From positions 550,501 to 614,500 of the forward strand of contig NC_014657.1 in NCBI RefSeq assembly GCF_000166335.1: a DNA stretch of 64,000 nt, in the 5' to 3' direction. Below are positions 28,860-37,500 of the stretch, one piece after another. Each line of letters starts with the position of its first letter. Position 1 is the first letter of the stretch. Below the pieces are notes generated by a model, which saw nothing but the letters and a program-made list of their open reading frames with translations, was not told the origin of the DNA and made no database searches. The position numbers and the translations under genes are program-made. Origin of the DNA: Caldicellulosiruptor owensensis OL (GTDB taxonomy: Bacteria > Bacillota > Thermoanaerobacteria > Caldicellulosiruptorales > Caldicellulosiruptoraceae).

Positions 28860-29831
28860 ATGCCGTTAGTTACCACAAGAGAAATGTTTAAAAAAGCTGC
28901 CGAAGGCAAGTACGCAATAGGTGCATTTAACGTCAACAACATGGAGATTATCCAGGGAATTGTAGAGGCTGCAAAGGAGGAACAGGCACCACTCATTTTA
29001 CAGGTTTCGGCAGGAGCAAGAAAATATGCAAAGCATATCTATCTTATCAAGCTTGTTGAAGCAGCTCTTGAAGATTCGGGAGACCTCCCAATTGCTCTTC
29101 ATCTTGACCATGGAGAGGACTTTGAGATTTGCAAAGCATGTATTGATGGTGGTTTTACTTCTGTTATGATTGATGGTTCAAGACTTCCTTTTGAGGAGAA
29201 TATTGCTCTTACAAAAAAGGTTGTTGAATATGCTCATGAACGCGGAGTTGTTGTTGAGGCAGAGCTTGGAAAACTTGCTGGAATTGAGGACAATGTAAAA
29301 GTTGCAGAACATGAGGCAGCTTTTACAGATCCAGACCAGGCTGCAGAATTTGTTGAAAGAACAGGTGTAGATTCTTTAGCTGTTGCAATTGGAACAAGTC
29401 ATGGTGCTTACAAATTCAAAGGAGATCCTAAACTTGACTTTGAGAGACTTCAAAGAATTGTTGAGAAACTTCCAAAAGATTTTCCGATTGTTCTTCATGG
29501 TGCATCAACAGTTTTACCGGAATTTGTTGAGATGTGTAACAAGTATGGAGGAAATATTCCAGGTGCAAAAGGTGTGCCAGAAGATATGCTCAGAAAAGCG
29601 GCAGAGCTTGGTGTGCGAAAGATTAACATTGATACTGATTTGAGACTTGCAATGACCGCGGCTATCAGAAAACATCTTTATGAGCATCCTGATCACTTTG
29701 ACCCAAGACAGTATCTTAAGGATGGCAGGGATGCAATAAAAGAGATGGTAAAACACAAGCTTAGAAATGTGCTTGGTTGTGCGGGCAAGGCCCCTGAAAT
29801 TTTAGAGGAGATAAAGAAAAACAGAGGTTAA
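28860..29831 (+). CDS. fba: Class II fructose-1,6-bisphosphate aldolase
   Basis: The 323-residue protein has the class II aldolase signature: GAFNVNNMEIIQGIVEAA, the zinc ligands in ALHLDHGEDFE, the later His region AIGTSHGAYKF, and LHGAS plus KINIDTDLRLA near the end. It cleaves fructose-1,6-bisphosphate into dihydroxyacetone phosphate and glyceraldehyde-3-phosphate. A GAGGAGGTAATTT site precedes the ATG. It ends an operon-like series with the isomerase and PHP genes. Confidence 0.95.
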   Translation: MPLVTTREMFKKAAEGKYAIGAFNVNNMEIIQGIVEAAKEEQAPLILQVSAGARKYAKHIYLIKLVEAALEDSGDLPIALHLDHGEDFEICKACIDGGFTSVMIDGSRLPFEENIALTKKVVEYAHERGVVVEAELGKLAGIEDNVKVAEHEAAFTDPDQAAEFVERTGVDSLAVAIGTSHGAYKFKGDPKLDFERLQRIVEKLPKDFPIVLHGASTVLPEFVEMCNKYGGNIPGAKGVPEDMLRKAAELGVRKINIDTDLRLAMTAAIRKHLYEHPDHFDPRQYLKDGRDAIKEMVKHKLRNVLGCAGKAPEILEEIKKNRG

Positions 29832-29854
29832 AAAATCCTGCCAAATAAAGGGCG

Positions 29855-29872
29855 AGGGCAAAACCTTGCCCT
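29855..29872 (+). terminator. Terminator after fba
   Basis: AGGGCAA pairs with TTGCCCT over a 4-base loop, followed by TTTTCTTTT. Confidence 0.85.
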
Positions 29873-29888
29873 TTTTCTTTTGACAAAA

Positions 29889-29917
29889 TTGTATTGTAAA
29901 ATAGTTTGTGGTAAAAT
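29889..29917 (+). promoter_or_regulatory. Candidate promoter for the SCIFF peptide gene
   Basis: TTGTAT (29889-29894), a 17-base spacer and TAAAAT (29912-29917) lie upstream of the peptide ATG at 29996. A TTGACA at 29880 has no -10 at proper spacing. Confidence 0.5.
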
Positions 29918-29995
29918 ACTATATGTTGTTTATCCGCAAAATTAATATTTTATACGCAGCGAGAGTAATTTTTAAAAAGGAGGTTTGAGGTTTTA

Positions 29996-30139
29996 ATGAA
30001 GCATATAAAGGTTGTTGTAAAAAATGCTCTTTCAAAAACAGTTGTTACTGGCGGCTGTGGTGAGTGCCAGGCATCATGCCAGTCAGCTTGCAAGACATCT
30101 TGTACTGTTGGAAACCAAATTTGCAAAAACAGAAAATAA
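29996..30139 (+). CDS. scfA: SCIFF ranthipeptide precursor (six cysteines, 47 residues)
   Basis: The small gene encodes 47 residues with cysteines at 21, 24, 28, 32, 36 and 43. The core TGGCGECQASCQSACKTSC is the hallmark of the 'six cysteines in forty-five residues' family. In known members a radical SAM enzyme forms thioether crosslinks from cysteine sulphur to a neighbouring residue. The N-terminal MKHIKVVVKNALSK is the leader. An AAAAAGGAGGTTTGAGG site precedes the ATG. The maturase gene follows after a hairpin. The biological role of SCIFF products is still poorly known. Confidence 0.93.
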   Translation: MKHIKVVVKNALSKTVVTGGCGECQASCQSACKTSCTVGNQICKNRK

Positions 30140-30151
30140 TCTTCTGTAAGT

Positions 30152-30183
30152 GGGCTGTCAAAAAATTTTTTTGAGGGCAGCCC
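30152..30183 (+). terminator. Hairpin between SCIFF precursor and maturase genes
   Basis: GGGCTGTC pairs with GGCAGCCC (one G-U) around a 16-base loop. TTTTTTAATTT occurs 10 bases on. It probably terminates most transcripts so the peptide is made in excess over its maturase. Confidence 0.7.
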
Positions 30184-30242
30184 TGCGCAAAACTTTTTTA
30201 ATTTAAAATGTGATAAAGCAGGAGGAAGACAAATAGGAAAAG

Positions 30243-31604
30243 ATGGTTCATACGTTTGAGAAGTTCGGACTTAAAATTGTAGTGGATGTGGCATCAGGTT
30301 CAATTTTCACAGTTGATAGAGTTGCTTATGAGGTAATAAATTATTACAAAGAAAATGGAAGTTTTGAGGGAGTAGAAGATGCACTTGAGTTTGATAAACA
30401 GCAGATAGCTGAGGCAGTTTTTGAAGTAAAAAGCTTGATTGAACAAGGAGTTTTATTTTCTGAGGATATTTATAAGGATATGAATTTAATTGAAAAGAGA
30501 AATCCGGTTATAAAGGCAATGTGTCTCCATGTTGCTCATGACTGTGACCTGAGATGCAGGTACTGTTTTGCATCAAGCGGTACTTTTAAACAAGAAAGAA
30601 AACTTATGAGTTTTGATGTAGGTAAAAAGGCAATAGATTTTCTACTTCAAAATTCTGGTTCAAGGCAGAACTTAGAGGTTGATTTTTTTGGTGGAGAGCC
30701 ACTTTTGAATTTTGAGGTGGTAAAAAAAATTGTTGAGTATGCAAGGCAAGAGGAGAAGAAATATAATAAGAAAATATCCTTTACACTAACAACAAATGCA
30801 ACAAATCTAACAGACCAGATAATTGAATATCTAAACCAGAACATGGAAAATGTTGTACTCAGCCATGATGGAAGACCTGAAGTCAATGACTTTATGAGGA
30901 TTGATAAGGACGGTAATGGCACATATGACAGGATAACAGACAACATTTTGAGGTTTATCAAAAAAAGAAATGGGAAAACTTATTATGTGAGAGGAACATT
31001 TACAGCAAAGAACTTGGATTTTTCAAAGGACGTTTTACATTTATACAGCTGTGGGATAAAAGAAATTTCAGTTGAACCTGCTGTGTTGGACAAAAATAGT
31101 CCCTGGGCGATACGTGAGATTCACATTGAAAGAATAAAAGAAGAGTATGATATTTTGGCTGAGGAGTATATAAATGCGAAACTTAAAGGAGAAGGCTTTA
31201 GCTTCTTCCATTTCAATATAGACCTTACAGGTGGGCCATGTGTTTCAAAAAGACTTTCAGGGTGTGGTGCCGGGTTTGAGTATGTAGCAGTTGACCCTGA
31301 GGGTAATATCTTCCCGTGTCACCAGTTTGTTGACAAGCCAGACTTTAAGCTTGGTGATGTCTTTAAAGGTCTGCAGAGGTTTGATTTGGTTGAGGAGTTT
31401 ATGAAAAATACTGTTTATGAAAAAAATGAATGTTCAAAGTGCTGGGCAAGGTTTTACTGCAGTGGTGGTTGTGCTGCAGCAAACTATAATATGAACGGTG
31501 ATGTGAAGAAATCTTACATTGTTGGATGCGAACTTGAAAGAAAGAGGGTGGAAAATGCAATAGCTATAAAGCTTTATCTTATGGAAAAGGGGATTGAGAG
31601 CTGA
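30243..31604 (+). CDS. scfB: SCIFF-peptide radical SAM maturase (thioether-forming)
   Basis: The 453-residue protein has an N-terminal peptide-recognition-like region (residues 1-90). The radical SAM motif CDLRCRYC (CX3CX2C) lies near residue 104, with FFGGEPLLNF downstream. The C-terminal SPASM-type region carries many cysteines: GGPCVSKRLSGCGAGFEY, then FPCHQF, then CSKCWARFYCSGGCA, for auxiliary 4Fe-4S clusters. It fits enzymes that crosslink SCIFF precursors, and its substrate gene is 103 bases upstream. A GGAGGAAGAC site precedes the ATG. Confidence 0.93.
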   Translation: MVHTFEKFGLKIVVDVASGSIFTVDRVAYEVINYYKENGSFEGVEDALEFDKQQIAEAVFEVKSLIEQGVLFSEDIYKDMNLIEKRNPVIKAMCLHVAHDCDLRCRYCFASSGTFKQERKLMSFDVGKKAIDFLLQNSGSRQNLEVDFFGGEPLLNFEVVKKIVEYARQEEKKYNKKISFTLTTNATNLTDQIIEYLNQNMENVVLSHDGRPEVNDFMRIDKDGNGTYDRITDNILRFIKKRNGKTYYVRGTFTAKNLDFSKDVLHLYSCGIKEISVEPAVLDKNSPWAIREIHIERIKEEYDILAEEYINAKLKGEGFSFFHFNIDLTGGPCVSKRLSGCGAGFEYVAVDPEGNIFPCHQFVDKPDFKLGDVFKGLQRFDLVEEFMKNTVYEKNECSKCWARFYCSGGCAAANYNMNGDVKKSYIVGCELERKRVENAIAIKLYLMEKGIES

Positions 31605-31605
31605 A

Positions 31606-32121
31606 ATGATAATTTCTTATAAAGGCAAAACACCTAAAATTGCGCCCTCTGCTTTTGTAGCAGAAAATGCAGTGGTAATAGGGGATGTAGAGATTGGAGA
31701 AAATTCAAGTGTATGGTTTGGGTGTGTTATAAGATGTGAGGAAAATAAAATTGTGATTGGCAAAAACACCAATATCCAGGACCTTACAACAATTCACACA
31801 GACCACTGCTGTTCTGTCATAATAGGTAACAATGTTACAGTTGGTCACAATGTTGTACTTCATGGTTGTGAAATTGGTAACAATGTTTTAATTGGAATGG
31901 GAAGTATTATAATGAATCGAAGTAAAATAGGTGACAATTGTTTGATTGGTGCAGGAAGTCTTATAACTCAAGATATGGTAATTCCGCCAAATACACTTGT
32001 GTTTGGCAGACCTGCTAAAGTGATAAGAGAGCTCACGCCAGAGGAGATTGAAAAGATTTCGATTTCTGCAAAGGAGTATATAGAGCTTAGCAATGAGTAT
32101 AAAAAGGTAAAAGATTATTAA
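31606..32121 (+). CDS. Gamma-carbonic anhydrase-like hexapeptide-repeat protein
   Basis: The roughly 171-residue left-handed beta-helix protein has repeated hexapeptides (ENAVVIGDVEIGENSSVWFG; IGNNVLIGMGS). The histidines in TTIHTDH and VGHNVVLHG match the metal ligands of the YrdA/PaaY gamma-carbonic anhydrase-like group. ATG 31606 is chosen because it follows the maturase stop immediately; a TTG at 31594 would overlap. Trimeric metal enzymes of this type can hydrate CO2, but many members lack proven activity. Confidence 0.82.
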   Translation: MIISYKGKTPKIAPSAFVAENAVVIGDVEIGENSSVWFGCVIRCEENKIVIGKNTNIQDLTTIHTDHCCSVIIGNNVTVGHNVVLHGCEIGNNVLIGMGSIIMNRSKIGDNCLIGAGSLITQDMVIPPNTLVFGRPAKVIRELTPEEIEKISISAKEYIELSNEYKKVKDY

Positions 32122-32131
32122 ATTTTGTTTG

Positions 32132-32161
32132 TTGACTTTTTATCAAATCGAGGATTATAAT
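32132..32161 (+). promoter_or_regulatory. Sigma-A-like promoter for secDF
   Basis: TTGACT (32132-32137), an 18-base spacer and TATAAT (32156-32161) lie about 90 bases before secD. Confidence 0.65.
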
Positions 32162-32248
32162 TTTACTGAATGACTATTTTTCGGTGTATACCAGTTTTAA
32201 ATTTTTTGCACGTTTTATTAACCTTCTAAAAAGAAAGGAGAAAGGGTT

Positions 32249-33496
32249 ATGCAAAATAAAAACTTGGCAAAGTTTCTGATAGGATGTTTGGTTATAGCTT
32301 TTGCATTTTACATAGTATTTTTTGGACTGGAGATTGGAACTGCAAGTATTCCATCAGTTCAAAAAGTTATAAGGTATGGACTTGATTTGAAAGGCGGTGT
32401 TTACATTGTCTATGAAGCGGCAAAAGAAAATCCAACAAAAAGAGAAATGGAATCAGCATTGCAGCTTATCAGGACAAGGCTTGACATGAGAAACTTTTAC
32501 GATGCAACAGCAACAATTCAGGGTTCAAAGAGGATAAGAGTGGAAATTCCGGGTGTCAAAGACCCTGATGAAGCGATACAATATATAGGAAGAACTGCCT
32601 TGATTGAATTTAAAGGACCTTCTGGTGATTTAATTGTTTCAGGTAGAAACGTTGTTGATGCATATGCACAGCAGACAGCATCAGGATACGTTGTTGCACT
32701 AAAGTTTGACAAAGAGGGAACAAAAAAGTTTGCAGAAGGAACAAAAAAATATTTAGGGCAGAACATTGGAATTTATCTTGATGGGAAGCTTATTTCCAAT
32801 CCTGTTGTTCAGGCTGAGATTGACAATGGTGAGGCTGTAATTGAAGGTATGAAAAACTTAGAAGAGGCAAAGACTTTAGCCCAGCAAATTAAGGCAGGTG
32901 CACTGCCATTTGCTTTAAATGTAATAGAAAGCAAGGCAATAGGACCTTCACTTGGAAATGAGGCTTTCAAATCAACTTTAAAGGCTGGAATTATTGGAAT
33001 TCTACTTGTATTCCTGTTTATGATAATTTTCTACAGACTGCCAGGGCTTGTTGCAGATATAGCTTTAGTTGCTTATATAGTTATTTTGGTTGCGATTGTG
33101 GGGTATGCCAAAATAACTTTGACCCTCCCTGGTATAGCAGGTATAATCCTGTCTGCCGGCATGGCAGTTGACGCGAATATCTTAATCTTTGCAAGGTTGA
33201 AAGAGGAATTAAGAAGTGGAAAAACTTTAAGAGCTGCTATGGATGCAGGTTTTAGAAGAGCGCTTAATGCTGTTATTGACTCTAACGTAACAACAATAAT
33301 AGCTGGAATTGTTCTTTTGTTCTTGGGAACAGGTCCAATTAAAGGTTTTGCATGGACACTCACTATAGGTATTGTTGTATCGTTTTTCACAGCAATTACT
33401 GTTACAAGATTTTTGCTTACTTCAATTATAAATACAGGACTTTTCAAAGATGTCAGATGGTATGGTGGTAAGAAAACCAGGGAGGTGGATGCATAA
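32249..33496 (+). CDS. secD: Protein translocase subunit SecD
   Basis: The 415-residue membrane protein assists SecYEG-driven export using the proton gradient. It has an N-terminal membrane helix, the SecD signature GLDLKGGVYIVYEA, a periplasmic-type P1 domain, and a C-terminal RND-like bundle with LPGIAGIILSAGMAVDANIL and IFARLKEELRSGKTL. The length is typical of short clostridial SecD. A GAAAGGAGAAAGG site precedes the ATG. The stop abuts secF. Confidence 0.95.
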   Translation: MQNKNLAKFLIGCLVIAFAFYIVFFGLEIGTASIPSVQKVIRYGLDLKGGVYIVYEAAKENPTKREMESALQLIRTRLDMRNFYDATATIQGSKRIRVEIPGVKDPDEAIQYIGRTALIEFKGPSGDLIVSGRNVVDAYAQQTASGYVVALKFDKEGTKKFAEGTKKYLGQNIGIYLDGKLISNPVVQAEIDNGEAVIEGMKNLEEAKTLAQQIKAGALPFALNVIESKAIGPSLGNEAFKSTLKAGIIGILLVFLFMIIFYRLPGLVADIALVAYIVILVAIVGYAKITLTLPGIAGIILSAGMAVDANILIFARLKEELRSGKTLRAAMDAGFRRALNAVIDSNVTTIIAGIVLLFLGTGPIKGFAWTLTIGIVVSFFTAITVTRFLLTSIINTGLFKDVRWYGGKKTREVDA

Positions 33497-34429
33497 ATGA
33501 CCAGGATTGATTTTATAGGAAAAAGAAAATACTTTTATATAGTTTCAATTTTGGTGATGGTAATTGGATTAATCTCGTATTTAGTACAGGGTTTTAACTA
33601 TGACATAGACTTTACAGGTGGTACAGTTTTGGAGATAAATCTTCATAAAGTTCCGACAGCTAAAGAAATATCCGAGCTTGAAAAACTGACAAAGCAGATT
33701 ACAGGAACCCAGACCCCTATCGTTAGAAAAGTTGAGGATGGCAAAAAGATAATGATAAACGCACATGAGGTTCATGGTAAAAAGAAGACAGAACTTTCAA
33801 AACAGACAAGAGACAAGCTCTTTGCTGAGATTGCTAAAAGATATAATCTTAAAAAAGAGGATTTAGTATCATACCAAAATGTTGGTGCAGTTGTTTCATC
33901 TGAGTTAAAATCTCAGGCTATTTGGGCAGTTGTAATTGCCTCAATTTTGATGCTCATTTATATTGCTATCAGATTTGAGTTCAGGTTTGGTACAACTGCA
34001 GTTGCAGCATTAATTCATGACCTGTTGATCGTGTTGACAGTTTATACCCTTTTTAGAATTCCTTTAAATTCCACTTTTATAGCAGCAGTGCTTACCGTTC
34101 TTGGTTATTCTATAAACGATACAATTGTTGTGTTTGACAGGATAAGAGAGAACAGAAGAATCGCTGGAAAGATGGAACTCAAAGATCTTGTAAACCTTAG
34201 TATGAACCAAACAATAGGAAGGTCAATTGCAACAGCAATAAGTGTTATTATAGTTCTTGTTGTTCTATATATTATGGGTGTTCAGTCAATAAAAGAATTT
34301 GCATTTCCTCTTTTAATTGGTGTGATATCAGGTACTTATTCCTCTATATTTATAGCAACTGCCCTGTGGTTTGACTGGGAGCTCAGCACAAGAAAGAAAA
34401 AACTTCAGGCAAAACCTAAAAGAGCATAA
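33497..34429 (+). CDS. secF: Protein translocase subunit SecF
   Basis: The 310-residue partner of SecD has the SecF signatures YDIDFTGGTVLEI near the start and LTVLGYSINDTIVVFDRIRE in the membrane bundle. Six membrane helices are expected. It begins directly after the secD stop (no gap), with a GGGAGGTGGATGC ribosome site inside the end of secD, so the two are translationally linked. Confidence 0.95.
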   Translation: MTRIDFIGKRKYFYIVSILVMVIGLISYLVQGFNYDIDFTGGTVLEINLHKVPTAKEISELEKLTKQITGTQTPIVRKVEDGKKIMINAHEVHGKKKTELSKQTRDKLFAEIAKRYNLKKEDLVSYQNVGAVVSSELKSQAIWAVVIASILMLIYIAIRFEFRFGTTAVAALIHDLLIVLTVYTLFRIPLNSTFIAAVLTVLGYSINDTIVVFDRIRENRRIAGKMELKDLVNLSMNQTIGRSIATAISVIIVLVVLYIMGVQSIKEFAFPLLIGVISGTYSSIFIATALWFDWELSTRKKKLQAKPKRA

Positions 34430-34467
34430 AAGAATTATGGTTTTTTGATTTATTTTATTCTTCAAAA

Positions 34468-34499
34468 AAGCTCTTGCGAAAACCATTTCGTAAGGGCTT
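34468..34499 (+). terminator. Terminator after secDF
   Basis: AAGCTCTTGCGAAA pairs with TTTCGTAAGGGCTT (14 bp with two G-U pairs, 4-base loop), followed by TTTTTTAAAA. Confidence 0.88.
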
Positions 34500-34543
34500 T
34501 TTTAAAATGTCTTTTTATATTTGATTTTTTGGAGGAATTCTTT

Positions 34544-36208
34544 ATGAAGAAAAAGCAAGATAAAATCAGGATCATACCACTTGGTGGACTCAACGAAATT
34601 GGTAAAAATATGCTTGTTGTTGAAGTAAACGACGAAATAGTTGTTATTGATTGTGGGCTTGCGTTTCCAGAAGATGAGATGCTTGGAATTGATCTGGTGA
34701 TACCTGATATATCGTATCTTGTCAAAAACAAAGAAAGAGTAAAAGCTTTGATTCTTACTCACGGTCATGAGGATCATATTGGAGCTATACCATATGTTCT
34801 GCGTGATTTAAATGTTCCAATTTATGGCACAAAACTCACACTTGGTCTTGTTGAGATAAAACTTATGGAATTTGGAATAGATTTAAATACGGTAAAGTTA
34901 TTTACTGTCAAAGCAGGAGATGTAATTAGTTTTGCTAATATGCGCGTAGAGTTTATCAGAACAACACATTCGATAGCTGACTCTGTTGCTGTTGCAATAC
35001 ACACACCACTTGGTCCTATTGTCCACACAGGTGATTTCAAAGTAGACTTCACGCCTATTGAAGGTGAACCGATTGACTTGATAAGATTTGCAGAGCTGGG
35101 CAAACAGGGCGTCCTTGCGCTTTTGTGTGATTCAACAAATGCAGAAAGGCCTGGTTTTACATTGTCTGAAAGGACTGTGGGTGCCACGTTTGACAGAATA
35201 TTTTCCCAGGCTCAGGGAAGAGTAATTGTTGCAACATTTTCTTCGCATATTCACAGAGTACAACAGGTTATAAATTCAGCAGAAAAACAGGGAAGAAAGA
35301 TTTGCGTCTTGGGAAGAAGCATGGTGAATGTTGTGAACAAAGCACTTGAACTCGGGTATCTGAAGATGCCAGATGGGATGCTGATTGATGTTGATGAACT
35401 TGATAACTACCCTTTGAACAGGATTGTTCTTATTACCACGGGTAGCCAAGGCGAGCCTATGTCTGCGCTTTCACGAATGGCTTCTGCCGAGCACAAAAAG
35501 GTAGGGATTATACCCGGTGATGTTGTTATAATCTCAGCCGCGCCCATTCCTGGAAATGAAAAGTTTGTAAATAGAGTAATAAACGATTTATTCAGGCAAG
35601 GTGCACAGGTGATATATGAAGACATTGATGACATTCATGTGTCAGGTCATGCCTGCCAGGAAGAGATAAAGCTTATACACAATCTTACACGACCAAAATA
35701 TAGTATTCCCGTGCATGGAGAGTTCAAACACTTGATACACCATGCAAAGCTTGCAATGGAACTTGGAGAAAAAAACGTATTTGTATTAGAAAATGGGAAG
35801 GTTTTGGAGATTACAAAAGACGGTGCAAAGGTTGTTGGAATGGTGCAGGCAGGGAATGTGCTTGTTGATGGACTTGGAGTTGGGGATGTAGGAAATGTTG
35901 TTCTGCGTGACAGGCGTCATCTTGCCCAGGACGGGCTTTTCATTGTTGTGCTCACAATTGATTCGTCAACAAGAGATGTTCTTTCTGGGCCAGATATTAT
36001 CACAAGAGGCTTTATATATATAAAAGAATCTGAGCCCCTGATTGAAGAGGCGAAAAGAGTGATAAAGGATGTTCTTTATTTTTGTAATAAAAACGATATT
36101 ACTGAGCCTAACGCAATAAAGGTAATTTTAAAAGATAATCTGAGAAACTTCTTGTTTGAAAAGACAAGAAGAAACCCGATGATTATTCCAATTATAACCG
36201 AGATTTAG
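34544..36208 (+). CDS. rnj: Ribonuclease J
   Basis: The 554-residue metallo-beta-lactamase/beta-CASP ribonuclease processes and degrades RNA by endo- and 5'-exonuclease action. It has the start KIRIIPLGGLNEIGKNM, the zinc motif LTHGHEDHIGAIPY, VHTGDFKVD, the beta-CASP segment FSSHIHRVQQ, and SGHACQEEIKLIH with PVHGEFKHL near the C-terminal part. The ATG at 34544 follows GGAGGAATT. An in-frame extension upstream runs through the secF terminator and is artefactual. Confidence 0.95.
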   Translation: MKKKQDKIRIIPLGGLNEIGKNMLVVEVNDEIVVIDCGLAFPEDEMLGIDLVIPDISYLVKNKERVKALILTHGHEDHIGAIPYVLRDLNVPIYGTKLTLGLVEIKLMEFGIDLNTVKLFTVKAGDVISFANMRVEFIRTTHSIADSVAVAIHTPLGPIVHTGDFKVDFTPIEGEPIDLIRFAELGKQGVLALLCDSTNAERPGFTLSERTVGATFDRIFSQAQGRVIVATFSSHIHRVQQVINSAEKQGRKICVLGRSMVNVVNKALELGYLKMPDGMLIDVDELDNYPLNRIVLITTGSQGEPMSALSRMASAEHKKVGIIPGDVVIISAAPIPGNEKFVNRVINDLFRQGAQVIYEDIDDIHVSGHACQEEIKLIHNLTRPKYSIPVHGEFKHLIHHAKLAMELGEKNVFVLENGKVLEITKDGAKVVGMVQAGNVLVDGLGVGDVGNVVLRDRRHLAQDGLFIVVLTIDSSTRDVLSGPDIITRGFIYIKESEPLIEEAKRVIKDVLYFCNKNDITEPNAIKVILKDNLRNFLFEKTRRNPMIIPIITEI

Positions 36209-36229
36209 ATATATTTGCTCATAGGAATA

Positions 36230-36268
36230 AAGCCGTAGGCAAATGGATAAGGTGTCTGCGGCTTTTTT
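36230..36268 (+). terminator. Terminator after RNase J
   Basis: AAGCCGTAGGCA pairs with TGTCTGCGGCTT (two G-U pairs, 11-base loop), then TTTTG. Confidence 0.82.
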
Positions 36269-36344
36269 GTTTTCTGATGAATCTTCATCACATGAAAAAA
36301 ACTTTTGCATATAATAATAAAGACAATATTTAAAGAAAAGAAAA

Positions 36345-36575
36345 ATGTATAAGTCTTCAGATTTAAGAGAAAAGGATGTAATAAACATCTCTGATGGCAA
36401 AAGGCTTGGTAAAGTCTGCGATCTGGAGGTTGATATAAAAACTGGTAAAGTAGACGCAATAGTTGTTCCAGCACCATTTTCTGTGGGCAATATCTTCTCA
36501 AAAGAAAAAGACTATGTGATTCCATGGGATAAAATTAAAAAGATTGGAGAAGATGTTATTTTAGTTGAAATATAG
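36345..36575 (+). CDS. ylmC: YlmC/YmxH-family PRC-barrel protein
   Basis: The 76-residue protein is a single PRC-barrel: SDLREKDVINISDGKRLGKV, then DLEVDIKTGKVDAIVVPAP, ending VIPWDKIKKIGEDVILVE. It matches the small sporulation-associated YlmC/YmxH family whose exact role is unknown. The ribosome site is weak (AAAGAAAAGAAAA). It converges with the nitrilase gene, with only 4 bases between the stops and no terminator. Confidence 0.82.
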   Translation: MYKSSDLREKDVINISDGKRLGKVCDLEVDIKTGKVDAIVVPAPFSVGNIFSKEKDYVIPWDKIKKIGEDVILVEI

Positions 36576-36579
36576 AAAT

Positions 36580-37296
36580 TCAGATTTCTGCTGTTAAGAG
36601 AACTTCTTCTGTTTCGTTTGCCTCACATACAATGCATCCACTTTCGTCTACAATCAGACTATGACCAAGGCTTACCATGTTAAGATGGGCACCTGTTGCG
36701 TTTGCTAAAAAAACATAATATCCATTTTCAACAGCTCTTGTAATAGGAATACTTCTATTTTTATCAATCTTCCATCTTGCTTCTTTTGGATTGTAGTAGT
36801 GTGCTGCCAGGATAAAAACACCGTCGCAGCTTTTGTCTTTGTATTCTTTGAATATATCATAAAAATTTTGGTCTCTACAGATGGCTATGCCAAAACGTTT
36901 ATGTTTGTATTCAAAAACAAGAGTACCTTTTCCATTAGAAAATATTTTCTTTTCAAGCTCGGTTGGATAAAGCTTGTCATACTTTTCATGTCTGCCATCA
37001 GGGAATATTATCGACGCACGGTTTTTTAACCCTTCTCTTTCGCGAAATGGGTGACCAATTACACAACAAATTGAATATTTGCCTGCAAGTTGAGAAATTT
37101 TATCAACAGCAGGTAAAATTACGTCATTTAAATCCATTGATTTTAGAAGCTGAATATTATAACCAGTCAACGCCATTTCAGGGAAACAAATCAAATCTAC
37201 TTCTTCGACTTTTGCCTCTTCTAAAAATTTTGCAATTTTTAGAAGATTATTTTCAATATTATTCGATATCTTCATCTGAACAACTCCGACTTTCAA
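36580..37296 (-). CDS. Carbon-nitrogen hydrolase (nitrilase superfamily)
   Basis: The 238-residue protein has the Glu-Lys-Cys triad of the superfamily: Glu in LICFPEMALTGYN, Lys in KYDKLYPTELE, Cys in FGIAICRDQNF. These enzymes hydrolyse amides or nitriles such as omega-amidase or N-carbamoyl substrates, but the substrate cannot be read from sequence. The start is TTG with GAAGGGG nine bases upstream. The 195-base gap before murA contains AT-rich promoter-like sequence for both divergent genes, including TATAAT at 37443-37448 on the plus strand with a poor -35. Confidence 0.85.
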   Translation of the reverse strand: MKVGVVQMKISNNIENNLLKIAKFLEEAKVEEVDLICFPEMALTGYNIQLLKSMDLNDVILPAVDKISQLAGKYSICCVIGHPFREREGLKNRASIIFPDGRHEKYDKLYPTELEKKIFSNGKGTLVFEYKHKRFGIAICRDQNFYDIFKEYKDKSCDGVFILAAHYYNPKEARWKIDKNRSIPITRAVENGYYVFLANATGAHLNMVSLGHSLIVDESGCIVCEANETEEVLLTAEI

Positions 37297-37500
37297 CTTA
37301 TATTTCCCCTTCAGCTATAATTTTTTAGCTAATTCTTATTATATTATTTTTTTAAAAATTAAACTACTTTTTTATTTCCACTGAAATTTTTGATTGGGTT
37401 GATGAAAAGAATATTCTTCTTTTCAGATTTCGCAAGAAAGAATATAATATAAAAGAATGGGAAAATGGATAAGAGTTTTTGAAAAGAGAGGGTGCAGAAA

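Noticed and set aside
34445-34543. N-terminal extension of RNase J
   Set aside because: It reads through the secF terminator hairpin, and a clean GGAGG plus ATG lies at 34544.
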